From: Allodiplogaster sudhausi | Taxonomy: Eukaryota > Nematoda > Chromadorea > Rhabditida > Diplogasteridae | DNA length: 64,000 nucleotides | Direction: 5' to 3' | Assembly: GCA_945643635.1 (NCBI GenBank) | Contig: CALZFC010000006.1 | Span: 4,332,001 to 4,396,000, forward strand | Shown here: positions 12,261-23,849 of the stretch, piece after piece | Position numbering within the stretch: the stretch's first letter is position 1 | How the letters are laid out: every line of letters starts with the position of its first letter | Program-made: the position numbers and the translations under genes | Notes under the pieces: model-generated | Database searches by the model: none | Told to the model about the DNA's origin: nothing | The model's input: the letters and a program-made list of their open reading frames with translations, nothing else

Positions 12261-13910
12261 ATGTGGATTGGATATTTTACAAAGCTTCTCTTTGCACTCA
12301 TTACGTTAATTGGTAAAGGTTTATAAAATGTTTACCCAAGAAGAAATTTATAACTTATAATCGTCCAATATGGCGTCTTTATGAAGGAGACAACGGAAAA
12401 AGGGAAGAATGTGTCAGGAAATGCATACGGAAATAGCTTGTCTGTGAGCATGTGAAAAGGATAGTGAGAGCGAGAAAAAGGGAGAAAGAGTAAGAAAATA
12501 AAGAGTGATAGAGAGATCGGGAAAAGAGAGAGCGAGAAATAGAGAAATAGAGACAGAGAGAGACAGTCGCCATCGAGCTCAGACCGCCTTGCATTCTCTA
12601 CTCCCATTGACTTGGCCTTTTACAGTTCTTCCTCTCGTCCTTACACGGCGAATTCTTCTAAACGTTGTCTCTCATAGAGGGAAAATATAATGGAAAATAT
12701 ACTAATGGAAAATATACTGTAAGCATAAAGGGCGTCAATTTTAATTTCCTTTTTCCCTAAAAATGTAACAACAAAGTGTATGTTGGTTTTCATTTAAATC
12801 GCTATCTTTTAGTTAAATTTTCAACTATATATTCTGTAAGCAATTACTTTTTAAGAATTAAAAATTATTAATTGGAATGCTGAAGACGTGCGATTTGTAC
12901 GTCCAAGAATGATGTGTATTTCTAAAAGAGATTAGTATTAATTACTCTCTGAATTGCAAGAAGTAGCTCGCTTTGACGATACTTTCTCGTCAATAGTTTT
13001 ATTTCCTTCTATTCCACAATGTGTTCAATAATTGGCCGCAGGAATTTGTGCCAAGCTGAAGGGAGAATGCATCTCGGAATTGCCGTCCAAGGATGCGATA
13101 TCTGATCTCCGTGCGGCCTCAATGGCTATTGCTATTGTATGTTTTTTTTATAAAATATGTATATGGAATTTTTTTTTATGTATTGAATGAATAAAACAAA
13201 ACATAATTAAAAAAGAAATCATAACATAGGTCAACGATGCATCTGAGAGGTCGCAAGCAGTCGACCTTCTCAACATGGCTCCTCTCGCCGTCTCCGAAAT
13301 GGTAACCGAGGTGAATATTTTCCCCGAGGAGAAAATCATAATGGAATAAATAAATCACTCTTTTGATATAAAACATATCCGACTCTCTATGTTTTCTTCG
13401 TCAGTTTAATCTCTGTATGTCTACATAACTCTATCCCAAGTTCTTATTCTCTTTCCCTCTCTCTCCCCCTCCATCTCTCTCTCTCTTGCTCTCTCGCTTT
13501 CTCAATCCATCTCTTTCTTTTTTTCAGAATCGCGCTCTCTCTCCCTGTCTCTTTCTCTCTCTATCTCTCGCCCTCTCCTAGGTAATCGCGGAAGAAGTCG
13601 CTCGAGAGATGCCGCAATTCCAAGAACAGTCCGATTCGTCACTCTACACGAACGCAGCGCGAATGACTGTCATCATGCTGATGGTATGTTTGTTTCCCAC
13701 TTAAGTTGTTAAATTATCAATTAATTAATATTCTATGTTATATTTCTCATACATTTTCTCTATTAGTACCTCCCTGTAATATAAGATCCCCTTCTAATAG
13801 TGTACATATAACTTTTTTTTTATATTATTTACAGTTTTTATCTTATTTTTTAAACTTATTCTTACTGCATCGGTCAACATTTGTAGAGATATGAAACGAC
13901 CGGAAAGTAG
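12261..13910 (+). CDS. Small secreted protein, 117 aa, five exons
   Basis: Exons 12261-12312, 13042-13136, 13230-13310, 13582-13683 and 13887-13910 join in consistent phase to a 354-nt coding sequence. All introns are GT-AG. The start MWIGYFTKLLFALITLIG is a good signal peptide. The mature part is acidic and helix-prone (ICAKLKGEC, SEMVTE, VIAEEVAREMPQF) and ends RYETTGK. It has only two cysteines near its N-terminus. I recognise no family. It looks like a small excreted protein; function unknown. An AATAAA at 13919 follows the stop closely. The first intron (729 bp) contains GA-core repeat copy 3, and intron 3 is CT-rich. Confidence 0.72.
12368..12670. repeat. Dispersed GA-core repeat, copy 3
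   Basis: Contains GAATGTGTCAGGAAATGC, a GA core, and TTCCTCTCGTCCTTACACGG as in the other copies. It lies inside intron 1 of the 117-aa secreted-protein gene. Confidence 0.7.
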
Positions 13911-14126
13911 GAAAGTGGAATAAATGGATAAACACACAATTTTCAAAGCCATCAAACATGATGGTCTACAATAATAATAATATATAATAATAATAATTAA
14001 ATAGTCATAATAGTAATAATAAATAATAATTACTATAATAAAAACACAAATAAATTACAATAAAATTTTTTTTGCCATGTTTTTTTTAAAGATGATGATT
14101 ATGATAAATAAGATTAGAAAGAATAC

Positions 14127-15406
14127 CTTGGTCGGATACAAGATCTTGATGACGAATAGCAGGATCACGCACTCGATCGAGTGCTTGCCGCGGTCGACGT
14201 AGTCGCCGAGGAAGGTGAACTTTTTCGAGGCGTATCCCTAAATTGCACAAAAAATTAATATTATTCTTATCATAGCCGATTTTTGGTGTCACCTAAAGAA
14301 GAATAAAAGGAATATTCGAAGAAATATTTATATCTTAAATTAACATATATAAAACATGCCATCTTTCCGTCCGTCGAAAATGACTGGAAGATGCGACAGA
14401 GATCCTGGAACTGAAAAGAAACAAAATATCTTTTTTTTGCATCGTTTAAAAGGGTCTTTTTCATATTTTTTTTCCGTTTTGATCGCCCCCTTGAAACGTG
14501 GCCATGGATGTCGCCGACCACGATGCAGGGAGCGGAGATCTCGACGAGGGGACTCTCCTTCTCGAAGATGTCCTTGGCGAGCCACAGGATCTTCAGCAGA
14601 TCCTTGTACTTGAAGGGAAACTGCAAGAGTACAGGGTAAATGAAAAGAATGAATTCAACAAGAGTAATGGAGAGATCATATAGTGCAGACTCCCTTTCGA
14701 CATACATATTCATTTCAAATAACTGTTTCCTCTGGAAGCGGTGGGTGCCGAGATATTTGTGGTTCGACAAAGTTGTCGAAGTATATAATTAGTGCGAAAG
14801 TAAAAACTGCAAACCAACTAATGACTTGCGAGTGCGAATTCGGAAACTTTTTAACACATGGTTAGTAAAATTTGCGCATTCTCACGTAGATGCCACAGTT
14901 CTTCTGCTTCATGAGCCTCTTGAGCAATTTGCGGAGGATTTCCTGCAGCACTGGGTCGTTTTCCGGTGTCTCATTCTAAAAAAATATTTTATAATTAAGT
15001 TTTTCTCTTTTTTAAATAATTATTAAGTTTTGATTTCTAAAATTGTAATAATGTTTACCATATAAATAGTATTATTAGAAAATGATGCAACCTTGCTTGT
15101 ATACGTCTCGCTTTTTGTGGTCTTCACTTCGTCTTCCGGCTTCTCGCTCTATAAAAGATTTTTTTTATCATTTTAGTTTCTTTATAAGATTATATACCTT
15201 TTTATATCTTCGTTTTAAGATTTTATGTCTTCGACTTTAATTAAACTCCTCTCAATATAGCTTTTTTTTAAATATAGCTATTACAATGTCAAAAATCTTA
15301 AACCATTTGCCATATAAACCGTTAGAATAGAAGGAATTGCCACCTTGCTATCATTCGTCTCGTTTTTTGTGCCGGTCTTGCTCTTGCTCGAATCCGGGTC
15401 GGCCAT
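14127..15406 (-). pseudogene. PP1-type Ser/Thr phosphatase, C-terminally truncated
   Basis: Minus-strand exons in order: 15406-15344 (start MADPDSSKSKTG), 15148-15092, 14975-14886, then 14620-14498, 14410-14345 and 14237-14127. They encode the first half of a PPP-family catalytic domain. Visible motifs are GDIHGH (usual metal-site motif GDIHGQ) and [14 protein letters not shown] with KILYP, closest to PP1. The rest of the domain, including the GNHE motif and the later metal and catalytic histidines, is absent before the convergent secreted-protein gene ends at 13910. The exon that should carry residues between 14886 and 14620 has no clean splice acceptor. It is therefore most likely a truncated paralogue without activity. 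Nematodes are known to have many divergent PP1-like genes. Confidence 0.8.
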
Positions 15407-16272
15407 TCGTCGATGGAGGGAGAGAGGGTCAAAGTGGAGGAGTCTTCAGGAAGAGCGAAGGACCGAATGATGCTAGAAGGCCATTTTAGCCGCTTTTATA
15501 GCTGCCGGACTGGATCAAAGTGCATTTTGGCTTCCTTCTTTCACCTTCGGGACAAAATGAGTGCACGCGTGCAGAAGTCGAGAACAATAGCAAGTTCATA
15601 TTATCTCGAAGTTTTCTATCTCATCGTTTTCCATGCTATTTTAATCTTTCACTCTCTTTCAGTCGTACTCTCATTAGTTCCAAAGATGATTAATGAACTG
15701 TCTTGCACTGTTCCTAACAATAAGGTACATGCATAAGTATGGGGTTTCAGTTTTTCAGAGGTGGGATCCTCAAAATTATTGCAAACATTAATTCACAAAT
15801 AGGCACACTGACTATGCGATTCATGAGTTGCATTACGAAATACTTACAATGTATTTCATAGTCAAACTATAGCCAAAAAAATTAAATGCAAAATACGGCT
15901 GTTCTTTAAAGTAATCGAATTGACCTAAACGCAATAAACAGCTTTATATTCTAAGGTTATTGAAATGAGAACAGCTTTATATTCTAAGGTTTATTGAAAT
16001 GCAATAGCATCAACATAGAATTTCAACCTCCAAATAAATAAATATAACCTTAGAATATAAAGCTGTGCATAACATGGTTCTTTAGAAAAAAACAACATGA
16101 ATCTCTGCAGCTGCTCTACAGGCATTTTGACCAACGAGGAAATTTATTAGCAGAGCAGAAAATTTCTTTTTTTTGCTTCAAATTGTGTTTTCGATTAAAC
16201 AATATACTTATTTGAGAACATAAAGTTTAAACATTTGCTTTTAAGAGAGCCAATCTGAGAGACTCGAGCACG
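15407..16272. other. Intergenic
   Basis: AT-rich and without a supported exon. A short direct repeat with ACAGCTTTATATTCTAAGGT occurs twice at about 15940-16010, and its reverse complement lies at about 16045. The lone end GAGAGCCAATCTGAGAGACT preceded by TTAA at about 16244 matches the foldback family terminus. Confidence 0.5.
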
Positions 16273-18219
16273 GGAGGTTGTAGTATACAATTTCACAAGC
16301 ACTAATTATACAAACTTCCGTCGATTACGCTTACTTTATAGTTTTCCATAAAAGAACCAATACACGTCAGCATTAAGAGAGCCAATCTGAGAGGTTCGAG
16401 CAGGCCTCTATACAAGACATGTCGGGAACAAAATTATTTTTTGATTTTTTATTCCTTCTAAGGGCTTTTGTAGCACCCTATAGAGATCCCAAAAAAATTG
16501 TTCCAAAAATTTTTTTCTGTTATTTCACCATGGATATGCACCGAAAACCCGAAAAAACTCAAATGATCATAACTTTGTTCGTTGATGAGATATATTAATT
16601 TTGAACTGTTTATTCAATTCCTAATTGAAAGGCGCACAAAAATCGTGCTAATCACTTTTTAAAAATATTTCATTAAAGGCCTCATTTTGGCATTTTTATA
16701 TTTCGAGTGGTGCGTTTGAGGCACAAAGCCCCCCCCCCCCATGTTAAAAAGGTGAAAGCACCACGTGAAAGAGCGACATTTTAAACCCCTAATAGATGCC
16801 TTTCATTCAGAAATCCGTACACCTATTTTACTATTCTTTGACATGAAGCGCGCGAGTCGGTCAAAATGGCGCATTTTCGGCCGCCGAGACACAGTGCAAG
16901 CGCATTCATCGATCCATAACTGCGTTGAATGTCAATATTACAAAATCGTAAGTATATCATCTAAGAGCTCTCACGGAGATCTTCAAATGTTACATACATT
17001 ATTTTATTGAAAAGTTTCAATTTATGTGGGAAGGCTTAAAAAACTACTGTAAAAAAATTTCGCCTGTCAAATCATACATCATAAGAAAGAGGATGAAATT
17101 TGCTACAAGATGGACCCCTTTCAATGGAATTCCATGCATACTTTTATATTTTGTTATAAATCATAAAAGTAGTGCCAGTAGCGTCGCTGCGATTTTGCCC
17201 AAGAATTCACATTTTAGGTTATTCGAATTAGAATATTCCAGATTCGAATTAGAATATTCCAATCCTTTTTTCTACAGTTTTTCCATAAGGCCTTGCTATC
17301 CTACTCTTATGGCTTATAACAAAGGATTTTATGCATCGAATTCCATTAAAAGCAGTTCACCTTGTAGCAAATTTCATCTTCTTTCTTATGATATATGATT
17401 CGACAGGCGAAAATGTTTTTAAAGTTGTTTTTTAAGCCTTCTAATTGTACAGATCGAAATTTCCTATATAAATTGAAACTTTTCAATAAAAGTATATATG
17501 TAACATTTGAAGATCTCCGTGAGAGCTCTTAGATGATATACTTACGATTTTGTAATATTGACATTGAGCGCAGTTATGAATCAATGAATGCGCTTGCACG
17601 GTGCCTCGGCGGCCGAAAATGCGCCATTTTGACCGACTCGCGCGCTTCATGTCAAAGAATAGTAAAATAGGTGTACGGATTTCTGAATGAAAGGCATCTA
17701 ATTAGGGGTTTAAAATGTCGCTCTTTCACGTGGTGCTTTCATCTTTTTAACATGGGGTGGTTTTTGTGCCTCAAACGCACCACTCGAAATATAAAAATGC
17801 CAAAATGAGGCCTTTAATGAAATATTTTTAAAAAGTGATTAACATGATTTTTGTGCGCCTTTCAATTAGGAATTGAATAAACAGTTCAAAATTAATATAT
17901 CTCATCAACGAACAAAGTTATGATCATTTGAGTTTTTTCGGGTTTTCGGTGCATATCCATGGTGAAATAACAGAAAAAAAATTTTTGGAACAATTTTTTT
18001 GGGATCTCTATAGGGTGCTACAAAAGCCATTAGAAGGAATAAAAAATCAAAAAAATAATTTTGTTCCCGACATGTCTTGTATAGAGGCCTGCTCGAACCT
18101 CTCAGATTGGCTCTCTTAATGCTGACGTGTATTGGTTCTTTTATGGAAAACTATAAAGTAAGCGTAATCGACGGAAGTTTGTATAATTAGTGCTTGTGAA
18201 ATTGTATACTACAACCTCC
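16273..18219. repeat. 1.95-kb palindrome enclosing foldback element 2
   Basis: The arms pair from GGAGGTTGTAGTATACAATT at about 16273 to its reverse complement ending at about 18219. The inverted identity extends about 100 bp beyond each TTAA-flanked end of the inner element. A simple insertion would not make its flanks inverted, so the palindrome probably arose by inverted duplication of an element end plus flank, or by nested foldback elements. A C tract sits at about 16731 in the left arm only. Confidence 0.85.
16377..18115. mobile_element. Foldback DNA transposon 2 (TTAA target site, non-autonomous)
   Basis: A 1,739-bp foldback element with GAGAGCCAATCTGAGAGGTT at the left and its reverse complement at the right, flanked by TTAA at 16373-16376 and 18116-18119. 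It shares the internal block GCGCGAGTCGGTCAAAATGG and CGCATTCATCGATCCATAAC with foldback element 1 and with the copy at 24.4 kb. The centre holds TTCGAATTAGAATATTCCA repeats. No transposase encoded. Confidence 0.88.
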
Positions 18220-18852
18220 TTTGTAATCGAGACGTCTGCGTTGAAGATAGCGAAGGACAGCTACTGAGAGAAGGCGCAGACTACGAGGAGACGGGTGCGA
18301 ACAGCAGACCAGTCAGCGTAACAGCAAAGACTCAGATAATTGTAAACGCTCTTTCATCCTCGCACTCTCTCGAGTAGAGAAGCACTCTACTAAGGAAATG
18401 AAGAGAAAAGCAAAGAACGATTATTCAAACTAAGCGAGGCTGCACAGATGAGTAAAATACATAAATCTTTCACATTAATTTGAATGTCTGTCGTGTTCGA
18501 GTGTCTCTTCTTCACTTTAATCGGTTTCTCTTGTCTGCACATGAAAGACACATTACAGATTATTCTAAACGCTCATGGTCAGGTTCAAGCTACATCTTCC
18601 CCGTTGGCATTCCTCAGTGCGTTGTATAACAAATGACGTGCATTCGAATGGAATACATATAAACGACCAATATACCAATTGTTTCCATTTCAATTGCGGG
18701 AGTATTGGCACTTTGGCGGAGGAACAGCCTTTGGTTTGTCTTACAATTTTGCGCAACCATTTATTTAGAATAAAGATCGAATGATGTAATTATTAATTAT
18801 ATATAAATATTTTAATTGTAATTACTTTTCAACAATATAGATAGCCTCGTAA
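18220..18852. other. Intergenic upstream of the oxidase gene
   Basis: No supported exon. The promoter of the oxidase gene probably lies here, but no specific element can be assigned. Confidence 0.4.
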
Positions 18853-21800
18853 ATGGGGATGATTCGGCTGAGTTTGTCATCGACGACCATGGCTGCGGTG
18901 CTCATCTTCATCTTCTTCCCTTCCGCCACAAATGCATTCTTTGGTCAGTTTTAATAATCGATCCAAGACAAGCCTACTCTTCTCATCTTGGCGCCTGGCC
19001 AACGTCGTCGTCTTGGGCAGAGAAGAATTAATGTCCATCCTATTCAGATCCAACCCCGAATCATAGCCATGGAAAATCTTTTTACAAAAAATAAAATGCG
19101 AAAGGGAAACATAAAAATACTTGCTGATGATTCATCCTTGTCATGTGACACAGTCTCCTTTTATGTTGCCATGTCCATCTCGGCCACATTCGTAGAATCC
19201 TGCTCCTCGTGCTCGCCCCTTTCGGCGGCGACGGGCTCGACGGGAGGCGCGAACTGCCAGACTGGCGCGACTTGCGAGCCGAGCAGGCTGCGAGAGGACA
19301 ACGCATGCACCGTCTCGTGCACTCAGCCATTCGCGCAGCCAGTTGTCAGTCGATTCAAGCAAAAAAGATGTATAGTTCTAACCCCTCTCCCTCTCTCACC
19401 CTCGAGCTCTTTCTCATTCTCTCACACTTTCTCTCCCTCTCTCCAGTTTCCATGAACGCCTACTTAAAAGCATTTAAATTAAAACGGAAATTGTGCTCTG
19501 GAATAATTTCTATCTTCTGCGTGAAGAGAACTCACGCCTACCCCGTCACTCTTTTACAATATGGCCATAGAATTTGTCTGAAATCAATGTAGCTAACAAT
19601 TAGAAGAAATGTAGAAGGTATAGCCTGCACACACAGACAAAGTAATAGGTTGTCGTCGTTGCAGTACAAGAGCGGGCTTTCGTGGTTGACGGCGGACAAG
19701 GTCAACTGTACGAATGGCTACTACTATGCGAACAACAAGATAATCTATCCGACATTGCTCAACTGCAAGATCCTTCCTCGTAAGAAGCATTTCATGGACT
19801 GTTTATTAGAATATTCCAATTCTTAGGCGTATCAGATGACGCAAAAGTTGGTATATTCCAAATTTTGTTATTTTTGTTATATTTTTAGAATATTCCATTT
19901 CTTTTGCGCATCAAAAGTTGGTATATTATTCCAAAAATTTTTTTGGAATATACCAACTTTTCCAAAACACACCGCCAACGACGCACGACTCAAAATCAGG
20001 CTGCGATCAATGTTCGTTCACGATGTCATCCACGTGTCCGGACGGCTACTCATGCACGAGCTCGACGCAGCTCGAGACGAACCCGATCAGCAACTGCACA
20101 ACTTTTAGCTGCCCGAACGGCTACACCGCATCGGTCGGGCATTGTCGTTGTGACACTATAAAAAGGGGTATCTAAAGACTCCATTCCTCCTGAAAAAAGA
20201 GGGCAAGAAAACGCTTAGTTCACGTTACCTTCTTGCTATTACAATTCTGCGATTTTTTTTCTTTAACTTGTCGCAGCTTCACACCCCAAGGAAAAATTGT
20301 TTATGCAGGTATCTCTGCTGAATGCAGCGCTGTAACTACAAGATTCACCAAGTTTAGGTGACGCACTCCAACGGCACGGTCGTTCGCCTGGACTCGACGC
20401 TTACGTGCGCTTCAGTGAACTATCAGTGGAAGGACTACGCAGGGACGTTCTACGCAAATCCGCAGCTGACATGCGCCGTCTTTGGTTCGTGCCTTTCAAA
20501 ACTGATTGTGAGAAACAACACCATGAACACACTTTGAATATTTCTTATCATTTTCAATGCTCGAAAATGAGGGCGCAAGAAGGGAAATGTCGGATGCTGA
20601 CTATCACGAATTACCATTTATGATCTTCCTATATGGGCTAATCACGCAAATATCACCGACAAGCGATATGTATACATACGTCTAACGTCCTCTAATTAGG
20701 CACCCACCCACCGACAACAACAACACCCACGAGCTCGACAAAGATAAGAATCGCCGTGGTCGGAGAGGGGGTCATCGGACTCTCCACTGCCACTGCCATC
20801 CTCGACCTCGCAGCCGAGAATGGGTCAGATTTATTCACTCGTATCTTGTATTATTTATTTGACTCGCTTTATATGTGGCACGATGGTTTGATGAGAAAGG
20901 AGTGGACGAGTAAGCGATTTGAAAAACAAGTCGATAATTGTTTTATGATGATTTGATTAATCTGGACTTGAGATGATAAAAAAAAGTGTTGAGCATTTCC
21001 GTATCGTTGGAAGTGTTCTCTGACCTCGAGTGGGAGAAGACGCTCAGTCGTGGGATCGCCGGCCTCTTTCGCATTGACGAAGGCACTCACATCAATCGGT
21101 CTAGTCACTCTGTCTCTCGTTTCTCTGCGCTCTCTCCACGCCCTCTTTCTTTGCTTCTCTAATATTTTATTCGTACTCAATAATTGAGGTAAACATACTG
21201 TAGCTAGCGAATCATATTTTTTTAAAGAGTCTACGGAAACGAAACGTTCGTGAGACTGGCGAAGCTGTTTCGAGAAGTTGGCGGAGACAGCGGAGTGCAG
21301 CTGGTCTCTGGGCACATCGTCAGCAACAACTCGGCCAAACTAGAGACACAGGTTCTCTCTCTCTCTCTATCTCTTTATCTTTATCTCTCTATCTCTTTAT
21401 CTCTCGTTCTCTCTTTATCTCTCTCTTTCTTTATCTTTGTCTCTCTCTCTTTATCTTTATCTCCCTCTCTTTATCTCTCGCTCTCTCTTTATCTCTCTCT
21501 TATCTCTCTCTCTGATCTCTCTCTCTCTTCCTAATGTTAATCTCTCTCTCTCTTTATCTCTCTCTCTCTCTTTATCTCTCTCTCTCTCTTTCTCTCTCTC
21601 TTTATCTCTCTCTCTTTATCTTTATCTCTCTCTCTCTCTCTCGCTTTAGTTACACATTCTCTCATCATTTTTACAATAAGTCTCTTCGCTCTCAGACAAA
21701 AAGGTGAAAATGATGATATGTACGGAGGTCATCAGTATACAAGAAACTATTTCAGATAAAGAATTACGCAGACATTGTTTACAACTTCCGCTTCCTTACA

Positions 21801-23352
21801 AAGCGAGAGATGAAGCAGTTGCTGGTGCTCACTGAGGAAGAGTACGTTTGGAGCTTAGCACTCTCATACTGTCTCTGTCTCTCTCTCTCTCACTCACACT
21901 TTTCTCTCTCTTTCTCTCTCTTACTTCTTTCTCGCATTCAGACTAGAAACCAACTCTGCAATCCACTACACTGCCTACACGGCTGAAGGTGCTAACTACT
22001 GCCCGTATATGAAGAAGCAGCTGGAGCTGCGCGGCGTGCTGTTCCATCGTCAACAGATCAATGATCTCTCCGAGGTCCGCCTTATTACTATCTTTCTCAT
22101 GCTCTCTCTCTCTTTCTCTGTCTCTCTTTATCTCTCCTTCTCTCGCTCTCTCTCTCTTTCTCTTTCTCATTTTCTAGCTTTCTCTCTCTCTCTCTCCTTC
22201 TTACTTTCCCTAACTCTCTCTCTATCTTTCTCTCTCTCTCTTTCTCTCATCCTTCTTTGTCTCTCCCTCTCTTTCCTTCGCTTTCTTTCTCCGTCATCTT
22301 CAGCTCGGTGCGACGTTCGACGTGGTGGTGAACTGCGCAGGCCTGCAGGGTGGCAATGTAGCTGGCGATGATTCGGAGACGTACCCCATCCGTGGGATTC
22401 TCCTGAAGACTCGCGCCCCCTGGCAGAAGCACTTCCTCTACCGTGACTTCGGCACCTATACCATTCCGACGTTTCTCTATTATATATGCTACATTTTAAA
22501 TAAGGATTTGTTATCGAAGATTTTGGTTAGAATTGTTCTGCCTGCTGCTGCTGTTGAATTATGAACGCTTCATATTCTCTCGTATTTTCAGCATCAACTA
22601 CGTCTTCGTCGGAACAGTGAAGCAGGACAATGCAACTGCCACCGAAGTGACCGATGCGGAGATGGAAGCGTTATGGAACAGGTATGGAACAATTATATAC
22701 AGTGGTTGCAGCAAAGTTGAGTAGTCAACATTTCTCTCTTTCTCTCTCCCTCTGTCTCTACCTTTGTCTCTCGCTCTCTACCTCTTTCTGTCTCTACTTC
22801 TGTCTCCCTCTCTCTGACTCTTTCTGTCTCTGTCCTCCTCTGTCTCTCTATGTCTCTGTCTCCCTCTCTACCAGTAATATCGCGTAGACTCAAGTATTGC
22901 TGAATTGATGCAGCAAGCCATTCCCTTTGTAGATATAAAGCAGTGCAACCGGCCTTTGGCAATTCGGTGACGTACGATAAGATGGAGGCCTTCGTCGGCT
23001 TCCGTCCCGGTCGCAAGAACATCCGGGTCGGTAGCTATCAACGCACTTTCAGCATCAACGGCACGGAGAAGAAGTTTCTGGTGCGATTCCATTCTCTACC
23101 CTTTGAAGTTCATTATACATGATATTCTTTCAATATTTCAACATACTATATGGTTACTTTGTAGAATGGCGTTGTCCTTACCTGGAGAAATGCGTTCGCA
23201 TTTTTGAGGTTGTGCACAACTATGGCCACGGGGGCAACGGATTCACTCTTGGCTGGGGCTCCTCTCTGCACGCTGCTCGTTTGGCACTCTCGCTGCCGAT
23301 CAACCAGTTCACGGAGGCTATTATGCAGGATGACATTGAGAAGATGGGTTAA
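18853..23352 (+). CDS. Secreted D-amino-acid / D-aspartate oxidase with Cys-rich N-terminal extension, 577 aa
   Basis: Fourteen exons join without any phase conflict (1,734 nt): 18853-18943, 19196-19341, 19665-19779, 20000-20133, 20358-20484, 20700-20823, 20994-21098, 21228-21351, 21756-21841, 21942-22074, 22304-22470, 22592-22681, 22933-23080, 23209-23352. Residues 1-30 form a signal peptide ending in ATNAFF. Residues 31-204 are rich in Cys (SCSSCSPL, CDQCSF, CPDGYSCTSS). A Thr/Pro linker (PPTTTTPTSS) leads to an FAD-dependent oxidase domain (220-577). This has the dinucleotide-binding motif VVGEGVIGLSTA, VVNCAGLQGG, a Tyr in GTYTIP, the substrate-binding Arg in GFRPGRKNIR (about R505) and YGHGGNGFTLGWG. 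The family oxidatively deaminates D-amino acids, giving 2-oxo acids, ammonia and H2O2. The C-terminus DIEKMG lacks a peroxisomal SKL-type signal, so an extracellular enzyme is inferred. D-Asp versus neutral substrate cannot be decided. Three introns are CT-rich. Confidence 0.93.
21352..22880. repeat. CT microsatellites inside oxidase introns
   Basis: CT-rich tracts at about 21352-21650, 22095-22295 and 22735-22870 each lie within an intron of the oxidase gene. The polypyrimidine strand is always the coding strand, and two of the tracts run close to a CAG or TAG acceptor. Confidence 0.9.
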
Positions 23353-23471
23353 AAGGGCCAGGAAGAAGGCTCGTCTGCGTCTCTGTCTCTACATTCTGTG
23401 TAATCTTTCAATTTATTTTATTCTTATATTTGTTGTTGTTGTCGTTTTCTGCCTTTATTTTCTCTGATTAA

Positions 23472-23780
23472 AGGAGCTCTAAGGCGAATAAATGGTGTCT
23501 TCTTTTTTCGCCTTATTTGGTCAGATTGAGCAAAAAAATTTCGATTATTAGGGTCCTGAACGAGGGGACGTCCAAGGGAAGTCGGTGTTGGAGAAGGGGT
23601 CCTGGAGAAGAGAAGACGACGGGCGGCGGCGGGGAATTCTGCGCTGATCTCAGAGGACGCCCCCCAAAAGAAGCTGGGGTAGGATTGGCGCCAGAGAATC
23701 GCGGATAAAGAAGAGGGATAGAAGTAACCAAATCGAGTGAATGAACAAGAAAACGTCAACTAAGGATATTCAAAAACGGA
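23472..23780 (-). pseudogene. TTAA-type terminal repeat joined to a partial copy of the 31-kb gene
   Basis: After TTAA at 23468-23471 the sequence AGGAGCTCTAAGGCGAATAA matches the terminal repeat of the MITE at 38937-39269 over about 70 bp. Beyond it, on the minus strand, about 23567-23700 is homologous to 31411-31546 of the GC-rich gene, sharing ILWRQSYP and PAAARRLL with frame shifts. Still further, about 23700-23760 matches the region 5' of that gene (about 30945-30985, GTTTTCTTGTTCATT). About 425 bp present between these parts in the 31-kb locus are missing here. A gene fragment captured by a transposon, or an insertion near a degraded copy, would both explain this. Confidence 0.75.
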
Positions 23781-23849
23781 AATTTTAATAATCTTGACGA
23801 AACTAACGCCCAGTTTGGCCAAATTTCAATGAAGGTTTCAGTTTGAGCT

